Origin: Bog-473 sp963783965
Lineage (GTDB): Bacteria > Actinomycetota > Acidimicrobiia > Acidimicrobiales > RAAP-2
Reading direction: 5' to 3'
DNA: 64,000 nucleotides
NCBI GenBank assembly: GCA_963783965.1
Contig: CAWAPQ010000002.1
Location: forward strand, 310,001 to 374,000
Positions 45,022-55,120 of the stretch are shown in pieces. The notes under the pieces are model-generated. The model searched no databases. It saw nothing but the letters and a program-made list of their open reading frames with translations, and was not told the DNA's origin. Each line of letters starts with the position of its first letter. Within the stretch, counting starts at the first letter, position 1. Position numbers and translations under genes: made by a program.

Positions 45022-45139
45022 TTCCGGTGGCCATGGCGGCGGGGAAACACCCGTTCCCATTCCGAACACGGCAGTTAAGCCCGCCCGCGCCGATGGTACT
45101 TGGGGGGAGGCCCCCTGGGAGAGTAGGTCGCCGCCGGGA
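45022..45139 (+). rRNA. 5S ribosomal RNA
   Basis: About 118 nt after a 106-nt spacer. The conserved core GGGGAAACACCCGTTCCCAT, TTCCGAACACGGCAGTTAAG and GAGAGTAGGTCG is present. The ends pair as TTCCGGTGG with CCGCCGGGA, which sets the boundaries to within a base or two. Confidence 0.93.
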
Positions 45140-45145
45140 TTTCTC

Positions 45146-45184
45146 ACGAAACCCCCTCTGAGCTTCGGCTCGAGGGGGTTTCGT
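45146..45184 (+). terminator. rRNA operon terminator
   Basis: ACGAAACCCCCTC and GAGC close on a TTCG tetraloop with GCTC and GAGGGGGTTTCGT, a long, nearly perfect stem immediately after 5S. The T-run inside the distal arm (GGTTTCGT) makes it a strong intrinsic terminator. Confidence 0.85.
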
Positions 45185-45301
45185 ACGTTCATGGCCGTGT
45201 TGCGACCGCCGATCGCAGAGAGGAGTTCGCTCCGCTGCGATACTGCCGCCCATGCTGGCGATGTCGGTTCAGGGGTCAGCCATCACGAACGCCAAACCCG
45301 C

Positions 45302-46511
45302 ATGACGAGTCGGCGGTTGCGGGTGCTCCCGATGAGGCCCCGGGACATCGACGAGGAGCACCGGGCTTCGACCCCGCTCGAGCTCCTGTTCGACCTGTGC
45401 TTCGTGGTGGCGGTCTCGCAGGCGGCCGACCAGCTCCACATCGCCCTCCTCGCCGGCCACTTCCACACCGCAGTCGTCGGTTACCTCATGGTGTTCTTCG
45501 CCATCTGGTGGGCCTGGGTCAACTTCACGTGGTTCGCCTCGGCCTACGACGTCGACGACCTGTTGTACCGCCTGCTCACCTTCGTGCAGATCATCGGAGT
45601 CCTGATCCTGGCGGCCGGAGTCGAGAGTGCGTTCACAACCGGGAACTTCACCGTCATGACGATCGGGTACGTCGTCATGCGCATCGCCATGGTGGCGCAG
45701 TGGCTCCGGGCCGCCGTCGGGTGACCCCGCGGCGCGGCCGGCCGCCTTGCGCTACGCGGCGGGCATCAGCAGTCCTGCAGGTCGGCTGGGTGTTGCGGCT
45801 GTTCCTCCCGCAACAGGCCGGCGCTGTGGGTCTTCTACGTGCTGGCGCTGGGCGAGATGCTCGTGCCCGCCTGGGCCGAGCGGGCGGGGAACGGGGTGGG
45901 CACGCCGTGGCACCCCGGCCACATCGCCGAGCGCTACGGGCTGTTCACCCTGATCGTGCTCGGCGAGTGCATCGCCGCGGTGACGCTGGCCATCCACGTG
46001 CGAGCTCGGCGCACGGCGTGTCGGCCGGACTGGTGGCGGTGGTCATCGGCGCCGTGCTCCTCGTCTTCTCGATCTGGTGGTGGTACTTCGAGAACCCGGC
46101 CGAGGACGGACTGCGCCTGTCGCGCCAGCTGTCCTTCGTCTGGGGCTACGGCCACTACGTCGTCCTCGGGTCTCTCGGTGCGTTGGGGGCCGGTCTCCAG
46201 CTGGCGGCGGACGGCGCCCATGGCACGGTGTCGTCCACGATGGCGACCACAGCGGGACTGGCTGTGGCTGTTCCGGTGGCTCGTATCTCGTCGTGACCGG
46301 TGTGCTGCAGGGCCGCCTGGCGTCGCAGCGGGCAGGGCGAGTCACGATCGTCGGAATCGCATCGGCCTCGGTGCTGGTTCTCGGTGCGAGTGCCAGCGGC
46401 CTGGGAGTCCCGGTCGCCACGTTGCTGATGGGTGTGGTGGTGGCCGCGCTCGTCGTCGCTGACGAGCTGCGTCGCGACATTCGGCTGCGGCCGGGTGCCG
46501 CGCCCTCCTGA
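45302..46511 (+). pseudogene. Low-temperature-requirement A (LtrA) family membrane protein, multiply frameshifted
   Basis: The N-terminal third is intact: STPLELLFDLCFVVAVSQAA, YLMVFFAIWWAWVNFTWFAS and following TM helices, up to a TGA at 45722. The rest of the LtrA protein is readable only by changing frame near 45720, 45770, 45815, 46000 and 46265 (pieces VLQVGWVLRLFLP, WVFYVLALGEMLVPAWAERA, RYGLFTLIVLGECIAAVT, VLLVFSIWWWYFENPAED, YLVVTGVLQGRLASQRAGR). LtrA proteins are polytopic membrane proteins of unclear function. Five indels in 1.2 kb beside an rrn operon suggest real decay, though local assembly error cannot be excluded. Confidence 0.75.
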
Positions 46512-46567
46512 CGGCGCCGTTGTCCATCTGCGCCGGCGGCGACCCGGGTGACCGCGACCCGGACACC

Positions 46568-46573
46568 TAGAAT
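46568..46573 (+). promoter_or_regulatory. -10 box of leaderless TPR-protein promoter
   Basis: TAGAAT ends 6 nt before ATG 46580, five of six consensus bases, with no ribosome binding site between. Confidence 0.6.
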
Positions 46574-46579
46574 CACTCG

Positions 46580-48136
46580 ATGCCCCAGAACTCCTCCCAG
46601 CCGAATCGCCGCGCCTCCTCGGCGCGCTCGGGTGGGTCTGCACGTCCAGCCCGGTCCGGCGGCGGTGGGCAGGGGAGCCGGGGCGGTACGGGGCGGCCGA
46701 CATCTCGCGGCGCCGGCGGCGCGGGAGGTGCCGGCGGCGGCAGCGGTGGGGCGCGGCGTCCCGCCAAGGGCAGTGGCACACGGAGTGGCGCGCCGAGCCG
46801 GGCGAGAACCAGCTCCGGCAGCTCCGCCGGCTCCGCCGGCACCCGGGGCACCGCACGGAGCGGGGGAGCGTCGCCGCAACGGCCGACGGGAAAGAGCGCA
46901 GGTCGGACGGGACGACCCGGGTCAGCCGGCACCCGGGTCGATGGCTCGAAGCCGGGTCCGGCTCGCTCGAGTGCCCCCAGGTCATCCACCCCGAGGACGG
47001 GTGCCCCCCGGTCGGGAGCCGCCCGATCAGGGCCACCCCGCACCGGAGCACCGCGCCGGACGTCCGCCTCACGCGATGTCGGCAGGGAGGGCGGCCCTCG
47101 GGCCGAACGGCCCATCCGAGACGAGCGGCCGCCGCTGCCGCGCAAGGCCGCGGGGTGGGGCAACGTCGCCCGTCGGGGCGCCCACCAGGTCAGCAAGCGG
47201 GACGCGGAGGAGCGCATCTGGGACGAGTCCGACGAGCGGGAACGCCGCCGCGGGGCGCCCCGCCCGAAGCCCCAGGCACAGTGGAAGCGGGACGACGGCG
47301 CTCCGGAGTGGGAGGACCTCGACGCGCCGACACGCAAGGGCAAGGCGCGGGGCCGACCCGGCGCCGGCAGCGCCACCGAGGCCATCGCCACCCTGACACA
47401 GCGCCACACGCTCCCGCCCGAGATCGCCGCCGATATCCGCAACGCGGCCGACATCGCCACGGTCCGCCACCGCGAGCACCTGGTCGAGCGGGCCGAGTCG
47501 GCCTACGGCGCCTACGAGCGCGGACGCTTCCAGGATGCGATGCGGGCGATCAAGCCCGTGGCCGACGAGGCCCCGGGCGTGGCCGCCGTGCGTGAGCTGG
47601 CCGGGCTCGCCGCCTATCGGTGCGGTCGGTGGCGTTCGGCGGCCGGGCACCTCGAGGCGTTCGGGCGCCTGAGCGACTCGGCAGAGCATCTCCCGGTGCT
47701 GATGGACTGCCAGCGGGCGCTGCACAAGCCGAAGAAGGTGGCTGCCCTGTGGGCCGAGCTTCGGCAGAGCTCTCCCGATCCCGACGTGCTGGCCGAGGGG
47801 CGGATTGTGGCGGCGGCGTCACTGGCCGACTCGGGCGACCTCAATGGGGCCATCGCCATGCTCTCGACGGCCGGCGCGTCCAAGGCTCTGCGCAACCCGT
47901 CCGAGCGCCACGTCCGCCAGTGGTACCTGCTGGCCGACCTGTACGAACGGGCCGGCGACGTCCCCAAGGCGCGGGAGTACTTCGAGCGGGTGTTCCGCAC
48001 CGACCCCGAGGCCTACGACGTGGCGGAGCGCCTGCGCGGCCTCGGTCCCGAGCGCAAGCCCCGGTCGCCCCGGCGCACCAAGGCCAAGATGTCGACCTCG
48101 ACCAAGACCGGCCCGCCCGCCGCCAACAAGGGCTGA
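46580..48136 (+). CDS. Low-complexity/TPR-repeat protein of unknown function
   Basis: This 518-aa protein has two parts. Residues 1-190 are an extreme Gly/Ser/Arg/Pro/Ala low-complexity region with no signal peptide, likely disordered and positively charged. Residues 270-490 are helical repeats in the TPR style: ESAYGAYERGRFQDAMRAIK, LAGLAAYRCGRWRSAAGHLE, ASLADSGDLNGAIAMLSTAG and LADLYERAGDVPKAREYFER. A basic tail follows (PRSPRRTKAKMSTSTK). TPR arrays bind partner proteins; the basic ends could bind RNA or DNA, which is speculation. Confidence 0.65.
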   Translation: MPQNSSQPNRRASSARSGGSARPARSGGGGQGSRGGTGRPTSRGAGGAGGAGGGSGGARRPAKGSGTRSGAPSRARTSSGSSAGSAGTRGTARSGGASPQRPTGKSAGRTGRPGSAGTRVDGSKPGPARSSAPRSSTPRTGAPRSGAARSGPPRTGAPRRTSASRDVGREGGPRAERPIRDERPPLPRKAAGWGNVARRGAHQVSKRDAEERIWDESDERERRRGAPRPKPQAQWKRDDGAPEWEDLDAPTRKGKARGRPGAGSATEAIATLTQRHTLPPEIAADIRNAADIATVRHREHLVERAESAYGAYERGRFQDAMRAIKPVADEAPGVAAVRELAGLAAYRCGRWRSAAGHLEAFGRLSDSAEHLPVLMDCQRALHKPKKVAALWAELRQSSPDPDVLAEGRIVAAASLADSGDLNGAIAMLSTAGASKALRNPSERHVRQWYLLADLYERAGDVPKAREYFERVFRTDPEAYDVAERLRGLGPERKPRSPRRTKAKMSTSTKTGPPAANKG

Positions 48137-48139
48137 CTC

Positions 48140-48171
48140 TCTATACCCACTAGGTACCTAGTGGGTATAGA
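48140..48171. terminator. 32-bp perfect palindrome between convergent genes
   Basis: The half-site TCTATACCCACTAGGT is followed directly by its exact reverse complement, with no spacer. It lies 3 nt after the TPR gene stop and about 80 nt before the end of the convergent transpeptidase gene. As RNA it folds into a hairpin on both strands, so a bidirectional terminator is the simplest reading. Such a long perfect palindrome could also be a protein-binding or recombination site. Confidence 0.55.
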
Positions 48172-48253
48172 CGACTTCACCGCTTTGTGCCGGACGCGGG
48201 TTTGTGCCGGACGCCGGACCCCGGGGGGCATGCGGCCAAGGTCGCGCAGCGGC

Positions 48254-49564
48254 CTACGGCGCCGGGGTCGTCGCTGCCGGAGCGGTCGTGGGTGCGGGAG
48301 CGGCCGGTGCGGTGGTCGTCGTCGCCGGGGGAGCGGTGGTCGTCGTCGTGGTCGTCGGTGGTGGCGCCGTCCCGAGGTCCGGGCCGATCACCGTCACCAG
48401 GGTGCCGATCGGCGTGAGCGGCCAGACCAGTGCCGCGTTGGCGTAGCTCATTTCGACGCAGCCGTTGCTCTGTGGTGTCCCGTAGGAGGACCGGATGAAG
48501 CCGTGCAGCGCGTCGCCGCCGTTGAAGTAGCTGGCGTAGGGGACATTGGGGTCGTCGTAGGTGGAGCCGTCGACGTTGGTCCCCTTCATTTCCGAGTAGC
48601 GCACATGCTCGAAGACGGCGAATGTGCCGTCGGTGGTGTCCGCGCCCGGCGCCCCGCTGTTGATCGGGACGGTGTACTGAGCCGCCCCGTTGTTCCAGAG
48701 CGTCAGTGTTTGGGGGACCACTTTGTTCACGAGGACGTAGACGTAGGGAGTCGCGCTCGGCTTGTTGTTGATGACGTCGTTGAGCAGCGAGGTCCACACG
48801 GTGGGGCCGGGGATCCCGTCCACGCCGATGTTGTTCTGGGTCTCGAAGGCCTCGACGGCGGCCTTGGTGATCTGGTTCATGGTGCCCTGGGCCCACTGCG
48901 AGGTGAGCTGCGTCGGCAGATTGGGCCAACGCCAGGAGAAGGTGCCCGCCTGGTCCTCGGCCAGGTCCGCATTGGTGGGCGCCGGGCCGCTGGGGGCGAA
49001 GGCGACCGGCAGGTAGTTGAGCTGGGCCAGGAGCTGCTGGAGCCGGAGGGTGTCGCCCGCCGCGACCTGAAAGGCGACCGAGTGCGAGGAGGGCAGCGTG
49101 GCCCCGCCCGTCGAGTGCAGGCCGTTCGTCCCGCCGGGGATGGTCACCACGACCTGTGAGGAGGGGATGAGGGGGGAGTCGAGGGCGTAGGTCAGCGTGG
49201 TCGCGTTCGTCTGGACCCACTTGCCGGCGATGGCGGGTGTGAGCGTCGGCGCCGCTTGCTTCAGCGAGACCGGGGCCGAGAACTGCAGCGAAATGCTGGT
49301 GTTCGCCGCCACGTTCTGCGTCCCCGCGGCCGGGGTGGTGGACTTCAAGAAGAACGAGGCCGTGTTCGCAGGACCGGTGCCCTTCGAGCCGGAGCCGGAT
49401 CCGTTCGCGCTCGAGGGGCCCGGTTTCTCGGGCGTCGACCCACTGGTGGCGACGAGCGCCACGACGACGACCACGATGGCCGCCGCCGCGCCGACAAGGA
49501 GCACCCACGGGCGCAGGCGCAACGGCCTGCCGGCCCGGGACTCGAGAACGTTCATGGCCTCCAC
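48254..49564 (-). CDS. L,D-transpeptidase (YkuD domain) with membrane anchor
   Basis: This 436-aa envelope enzyme has an N-terminal anchor (PWVLLVGAAAAIVVVVVALV), a Ser/Gly linker, an Ig-like domain (residues 70-160, TTPAAGTQNVAANTSISLQF), a peptidoglycan-binding-like segment (FETQNNIGVDGIPGPTVWTS), the YkuD domain and a Thr/Pro/Ala-rich tail. The catalytic region is LHGFIRSSYGTPQSNGCVEM: Cys is kept, but the usual S-H-G-C-x-R reads S-N-G-C-V-E. It probably forms 3-3 crosslinks in the cell wall. GTG 49564 is used; ATG 49555 is an alternative. Confidence 0.85.
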   Translation of the reverse strand: MEAMNVLESRAGRPLRLRPWVLLVGAAAAIVVVVVALVATSGSTPEKPGPSSANGSGSGSKGTGPANTASFFLKSTTPAAGTQNVAANTSISLQFSAPVSLKQAAPTLTPAIAGKWVQTNATTLTYALDSPLIPSSQVVVTIPGGTNGLHSTGGATLPSSHSVAFQVAAGDTLRLQQLLAQLNYLPVAFAPSGPAPTNADLAEDQAGTFSWRWPNLPTQLTSQWAQGTMNQITKAAVEAFETQNNIGVDGIPGPTVWTSLLNDVINNKPSATPYVYVLVNKVVPQTLTLWNNGAAQYTVPINSGAPGADTTDGTFAVFEHVRYSEMKGTNVDGSTYDDPNVPYASYFNGGDALHGFIRSSYGTPQSNGCVEMSYANAALVWPLTPIGTLVTVIGPDLGTAPPPTTTTTTTAPPATTTTAPAAPAPTTAPAATTPAP

Positions 49565-49732
49565 TCGCTCAAGACGTCGACTGACTCGAAACTGGCTCCA
49601 TGCAGCGTATGGGCAGGACCCGGGCGCGATGCGTCAGGGGTAGCAGAATTGTGGTGAATTTCAGGCGTCGTCGGCGTGACACATGGGATGCGGGGATGCC
49701 GCCCGCCCAGGGGAGCGCACCTGACCCTCCGG

Positions 49733-49738
49733 TAGCAT
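49733..49738 (+). promoter_or_regulatory. -10 box of leaderless aldolase promoter
   Basis: TAGCAT ends 7 nt before ATG 49746, which favours that start over the ATG at 49737 that overlaps the box. Confidence 0.5.
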
Positions 49739-49745
49739 GACCCGC

Positions 49746-50816
49746 ATGAGCACGAGCACATCGAGCACCGATCTTCAGGCGCTTCTCGGCGACGAAGCGG
49801 ACGACCTCCTGGGTTACACGGCCAAGGCGTTCCCGGCGGAGCATCTCACCCTCCCGGGCCCGAACTACCTCAGCGAGGTGTTCGCCGACAGCGACCGCAA
49901 CCCCACGGTGCTGCGCAATCTCGGGTGGGTGTTCGACCACGGACGCCTCGGCGGCACCGGGTACGTCTCCATCCTCCCGGTCGACCAGGGCATAGAGCAC
50001 TCGGCGGCGGCGAGCTTCTCCAAGAACCCCGCCTACTTCGATCCGCTGAACCTCCTTGAGCTCGCGCTCGCCGGTGAATGCAATGCCGTCGCCACCACGC
50101 TGGGCACGCTCGGCCTGGCCTCGCGCAAGTACGTGCACCGCATCCCCTTCATCGTGAAGCTCAACCACAACGCGTTCCTGCACGTGCCCAACACGTACGA
50201 CCAAATCATGTTCGGCTCCGTCCGGCAGGCCTCCGACCTCGGCGCGGTCGGGGTGGGCGCCACCATCTACTTCGGCTCCGACGACATGGACCGTGAGCTC
50301 CAGCAGGTGGCCGAGGCCTTCGCCGAGGCGCACCGCCTCGGGATGTTCACCGTGCTGTGGTGCTACCTGCGCAACCCTGCGTTCAACAAGGACGGCGTCA
50401 ACTACGAGGTCTCGGCCGACCTCACGGGCCAGGCCAACCACATGGGCGTCACGATTGAGGCGGACATCATCAAGCAGAAGCAGCCGGAGAACAACGGCGG
50501 CTACACAGCCGTCGGCTTCGGCCGGACCGACCCGCTCGTCTACGACCAGCTGACCACCGACAACCCGATCGACCTCACCCGCTGGCAGGTCGTCAACTGC
50601 TACGCCGGGCGCATCGGCCTCATCAACTCCGGCGGCGAGTCCAAGGGCGACAGCGACCTGGCCCAGGCCGTCCGCACCGCCGTCATCAACAAGCGCGCCG
50701 GCGGCATGGGCCTCATCGTCGGCCGCAAGGCCTTCCAACGGCCGATGGCCGAGGGCGCCGCCCTTATCCGCACCATTCAGGACGTGTACCTCGACAAGGA
50801 CGTCACGATCGCCTGA
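49746..50816 (+). CDS. Class I fructose-bisphosphate aldolase (DhnA type)
   Basis: This 356-aa TIM-barrel aldolase forms a Schiff base and needs no metal. The long DhnA/FbaB-like form is recognised by YVSILPVDQGIEHSAAASFS, ECNAVATTLGTLGLASRKYV, FIVKLNHNAFL (candidate Lys), GVGATIYFGSDDMDRELQQV and GRIGLINSGGESKGDSDLAQ. Glycolysis/gluconeogenesis is its likely role. ATG 49746 fits a leaderless transcript; ATG 49737 would add MTR. It stands alone between the transpeptidase (divergent) and the korAB operon. Confidence 0.9.
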   Translation: MSTSTSSTDLQALLGDEADDLLGYTAKAFPAEHLTLPGPNYLSEVFADSDRNPTVLRNLGWVFDHGRLGGTGYVSILPVDQGIEHSAAASFSKNPAYFDPLNLLELALAGECNAVATTLGTLGLASRKYVHRIPFIVKLNHNAFLHVPNTYDQIMFGSVRQASDLGAVGVGATIYFGSDDMDRELQQVAEAFAEAHRLGMFTVLWCYLRNPAFNKDGVNYEVSADLTGQANHMGVTIEADIIKQKQPENNGGYTAVGFGRTDPLVYDQLTTDNPIDLTRWQVVNCYAGRIGLINSGGESKGDSDLAQAVRTAVINKRAGGMGLIVGRKAFQRPMAEGAALIRTIQDVYLDKDVTIA

Positions 50817-51052
50817 TCCCTGGCGGCCGTCCTCCCGGCGCCCGACTCGACCCGTCCGGAAGGCCGCCTCGCCCTCTGCAGCCCCGGCCCTACATGAAGA
50901 ATGAATGAAGATGACCCCCTGTGGGCCGGGGTTAGGATTGTGGGGAACGAGCAATTCGGACGCAGTGTGCCGCGCGCCGTCGCGGCGGAGCGTGCTGGCC
51001 CGCTGGAGTGAGCCAAAACTCTCGACGTCCATGAGACGAGACGAGGCAGCCC

Positions 51053-52926
<1,874 letters not shown>

Positions 52927-52930
<4 letters not shown>

Positions 52931-53982
52931 GCGAGTCCAACGGCGCCACCGCCACCGCCACTGCCACAGCCATCCCCGTCACCGCCCGCAAGGACTGGAC
53001 CAGCGACCAGGAGGTCCGCTGGTGCCCGGGGTGCGGTGACTACTCGATTCTGGCCGCCGTCCAGATGCTCATGCCCGACCTCGGCGTACGGCGCGAGAAC
53101 ACCGTGTTCCTCTCGGGCATCGGTTGCGCGGCCCGCTTCCCGTACTACATGAACACCTACGGCATGCACTCGATTCACGGGCGGGCGCCGGCCATCGCCA
53201 CCGGGTTGGCCACCTCGCGACCGGATCTCGACGTGTGGGTCATCTCCGGCGACGGCGACTCGCTGTCCATCGGCGGCAACCACCTCATTCACGCGCTGCG
53301 CCGCAATGTCCGGTTGAACATCTTGATGTTCAACAACCAGATTTACGGGCTGACCAAGGGTCAGTACTCGCCGACCTCGGAGGTGGCCAAGGTCACCAAG
53401 TCCACCCCGTTCGGGTCCGTCGACACGCCGTTCAATCCGGTGTCGCTGGCGCTCGGAGCCGAGGCCACCTTCGTGGCCCGGACCCACGACATGGACCGGG
53501 CACACATGCAGGAGACCTTCCGGCGCGCGCACCAGCACAACGGCGCCGCCTTCGTGGAGGTCCTGCAGAACTGCAATGTGTTCAACGACGGCGCTTTCGA
53601 GAAGATCACCAGCCGCGACGCCCGGGGCACCATGCTCATCCCACTGCAGCACGGCCAGCCGATCGTCTTCGGCGCCGAGGGCGAGGAACGCGGCGTGATC
53701 CAGCGGGCCGACGGGAGCCTCGAGATCGTGTCGGTGGCCGAGGTGGGTCCCGACGCCCTACTCGTCCACGACGAGAAGCGGGACGACCCCGGCCTCGCCT
53801 TCGCGCTGTCCCGGCTGGCCCGTGGTCCCTACGAGCCGACCCCGATCGGGGTCTTCCGGGCCGTCGAGCGCCCCGAGTACGGGACGCAGATGTCCGAGCA
53901 GATCACGGAGGCCCAGGGCAAGCGCGGGCTAGGCGACGTGGCTGCGCTGCTCCGGTCCGGCTCGAGCTGGACGGTCGAGTAG
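52927..53982 (+). CDS. korB: 2-oxoacid:acceptor oxidoreductase beta subunit
   Basis: This 351-aa catalytic beta subunit binds thiamine diphosphate and a 4Fe-4S cluster. Cluster cysteines are seen in VRWCPGCGDYSILAAVQ, LSGIGCAARFPYYMNTYG and LQNCNVFNDGAF. The ThDP motif is VISGDGDSLSIGGNHLIHAL with LMFNNQIYGLTKGQYSPTS. An N-terminal Ala/Thr-rich stretch of about 20 residues is extra. It overlaps korA by 4 nt, so a 1:1 complex is made from one mRNA. The C terminus is complete. Confidence 0.94.
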
Positions 53983-53990
53983 TCAGCTCG

Positions 53991-54641
53991 TCAGCCGACG
54001 ACTTCGCCCAGGCGGGTGAAGGTGTTGCAGTAGAAGAGACGTCCGCCCGGTGGCCGCCAGTCGGCCCACGCCGCGTAGGCCGGGCTCTCGGTGCCGCCGA
54101 GGCGCGGCGCCACGTGCGAGATCATGGTGGCGAAGGTGGCCTCCGCCTCCGCGTTGTCGAACTCGTAGAAGTGCATGTACAGGGGGTCCGTCCCGGCCGT
54201 GTTCTCGTAGACGGCAATCTGGGTGAAGCCTGGGATGGCGGCCGCCGCGATGTGGCGGATGTGCACGAAGTCGCCCCAGTCGCGCAGGCTGCGGGCCAGC
54301 TCCGGCGTCCGTGGGCTGATCCAGACGATCATCAGCCCGAGCGTCGGCCCGCCGGTCAGGATCCCCTGGCTCGGGCGGGGGTAACGGCGGAAGCAGTGGG
54401 ACTGGGAGACCTCGGGTGTCGGCGGCGGCGGCACGTAGCGCTCGCTGGCCTCGACGACGACGAGGGAGCGGCCGTCACGTATGCGCATGGGCAGGTCGGT
54501 GCGCTCGAACGCGTCGTTCGCCCACCAGGTCACCCGCTCGACGCCGTCGGCTCCCGCCAACTCCCCGGCCCGACTCGCGCCGCTCTCGGGCGAGGCGTCG
54601 CCGAGCTCGAGATGCAGCAGGGTGCCGGGGCGGTCCTCCAT
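53991..54641 (-). CDS. Hypothetical protein, probable tandem dimeric alpha/beta-barrel domains
   Basis: This 216-aa protein shows two related halves: LLHLELGDASPESGASRAGE, RVTWWANDAFE, SLVVVEASE in the first and LMIVWISPRTPE, GFTQIAVYENTAG, MHFYEFDNAEAEATFATMIS in the second. The second half has the strand-helix pattern of the EthD/ABM-type dimeric alpha/beta barrel. No signal or TM helix is seen. It starts 3 nt after the stop of the SRPBCC gene (minus strand) and is surely co-transcribed with it. The function is unknown. Confidence 0.55.
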   Translation of the reverse strand: MEDRPGTLLHLELGDASPESGASRAGELAGADGVERVTWWANDAFERTDLPMRIRDGRSLVVVEASERYVPPPPTPEVSQSHCFRRYPRPSQGILTGGPTLGLMIVWISPRTPELARSLRDWGDFVHIRHIAAAAIPGFTQIAVYENTAGTDPLYMHFYEFDNAEAEATFATMISHVAPRLGGTESPAYAAWADWRPPGGRLFYCNTFTRLGEVVG

Positions 54642-54643
54642 CT

Positions 54644-55111
54644 CTACGCCGCTGGTCTCTCCTGCACTTCGTCCCGGATCCGCTCGAGCGTCGTGCGCAT
54701 CCCCTTGCGATTGACCTTGCCCCGGGACCACCCCCACAGTGCCCAGTAGAGCCTGAGGCCGAACGTGGGGCTGAGGGTGAAGGACTCGGTGACGTCGCAG
54801 CCGCCCTCGGCCGGTGCGATCTCGTAGCGCCACACGTTCAACGGGGGCTTGCCCGGGCTACCCACGCCGAAAGCAAAGGTCTTTCCCGGCTCGCACTCGG
54901 ACACCGTGCAGGTCGTCCAGTAGATCGGCCCGACGCCGTTGCGCTTCACGTGCCCCCGGAAGCGGGCGCCGACGGCCGGCCCGGTGGCGCCCTCGATCCA
55001 CTCGGCCTCGAAGGTTTCGGGGCTGTAGCTCCCGATCCGTGTGACGTCACTCACGAGATCCCAGACCTGTTGGGGCGGCGCTGTCATGTGGATGGTCACC
55101 GAGTCGTGCAC
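54644..55111 (-). CDS. SRPBCC-family protein
   Basis: This 155-aa START-like protein has VTIHMTAPPQQVWDLVSDVT, RIGSYSPETFEAEWIEGATG, GKTFAFGVGSPGKPPLNVWR and a C-terminal helix RTTLERIRDEVQERPA. The pattern matches polyketide cyclase/dehydrase-like proteins that bind or modify hydrophobic ligands. It is directly upstream of the alpha/beta-barrel protein, and the two could act together, as barrel and cyclase pairs do in aromatic polyketide pathways, though no other pathway genes are present. Confidence 0.75.
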   Translation of the reverse strand: MHDSVTIHMTAPPQQVWDLVSDVTRIGSYSPETFEAEWIEGATGPAVGARFRGHVKRNGVGPIYWTTCTVSECEPGKTFAFGVGSPGKPPLNVWRYEIAPAEGGCDVTESFTLSPTFGLRLYWALWGWSRGKVNRKGMRTTLERIRDEVQERPAA

Positions 55112-55120
55112 GTGGTCACC

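Noticed and set aside
48184..48214. Direct repeat TTTGTGCCGGACGC, two copies 17 bp apart
   Set aside because: Only two short copies in an untranslated stretch; too little to claim a functional repeat or CRISPR.
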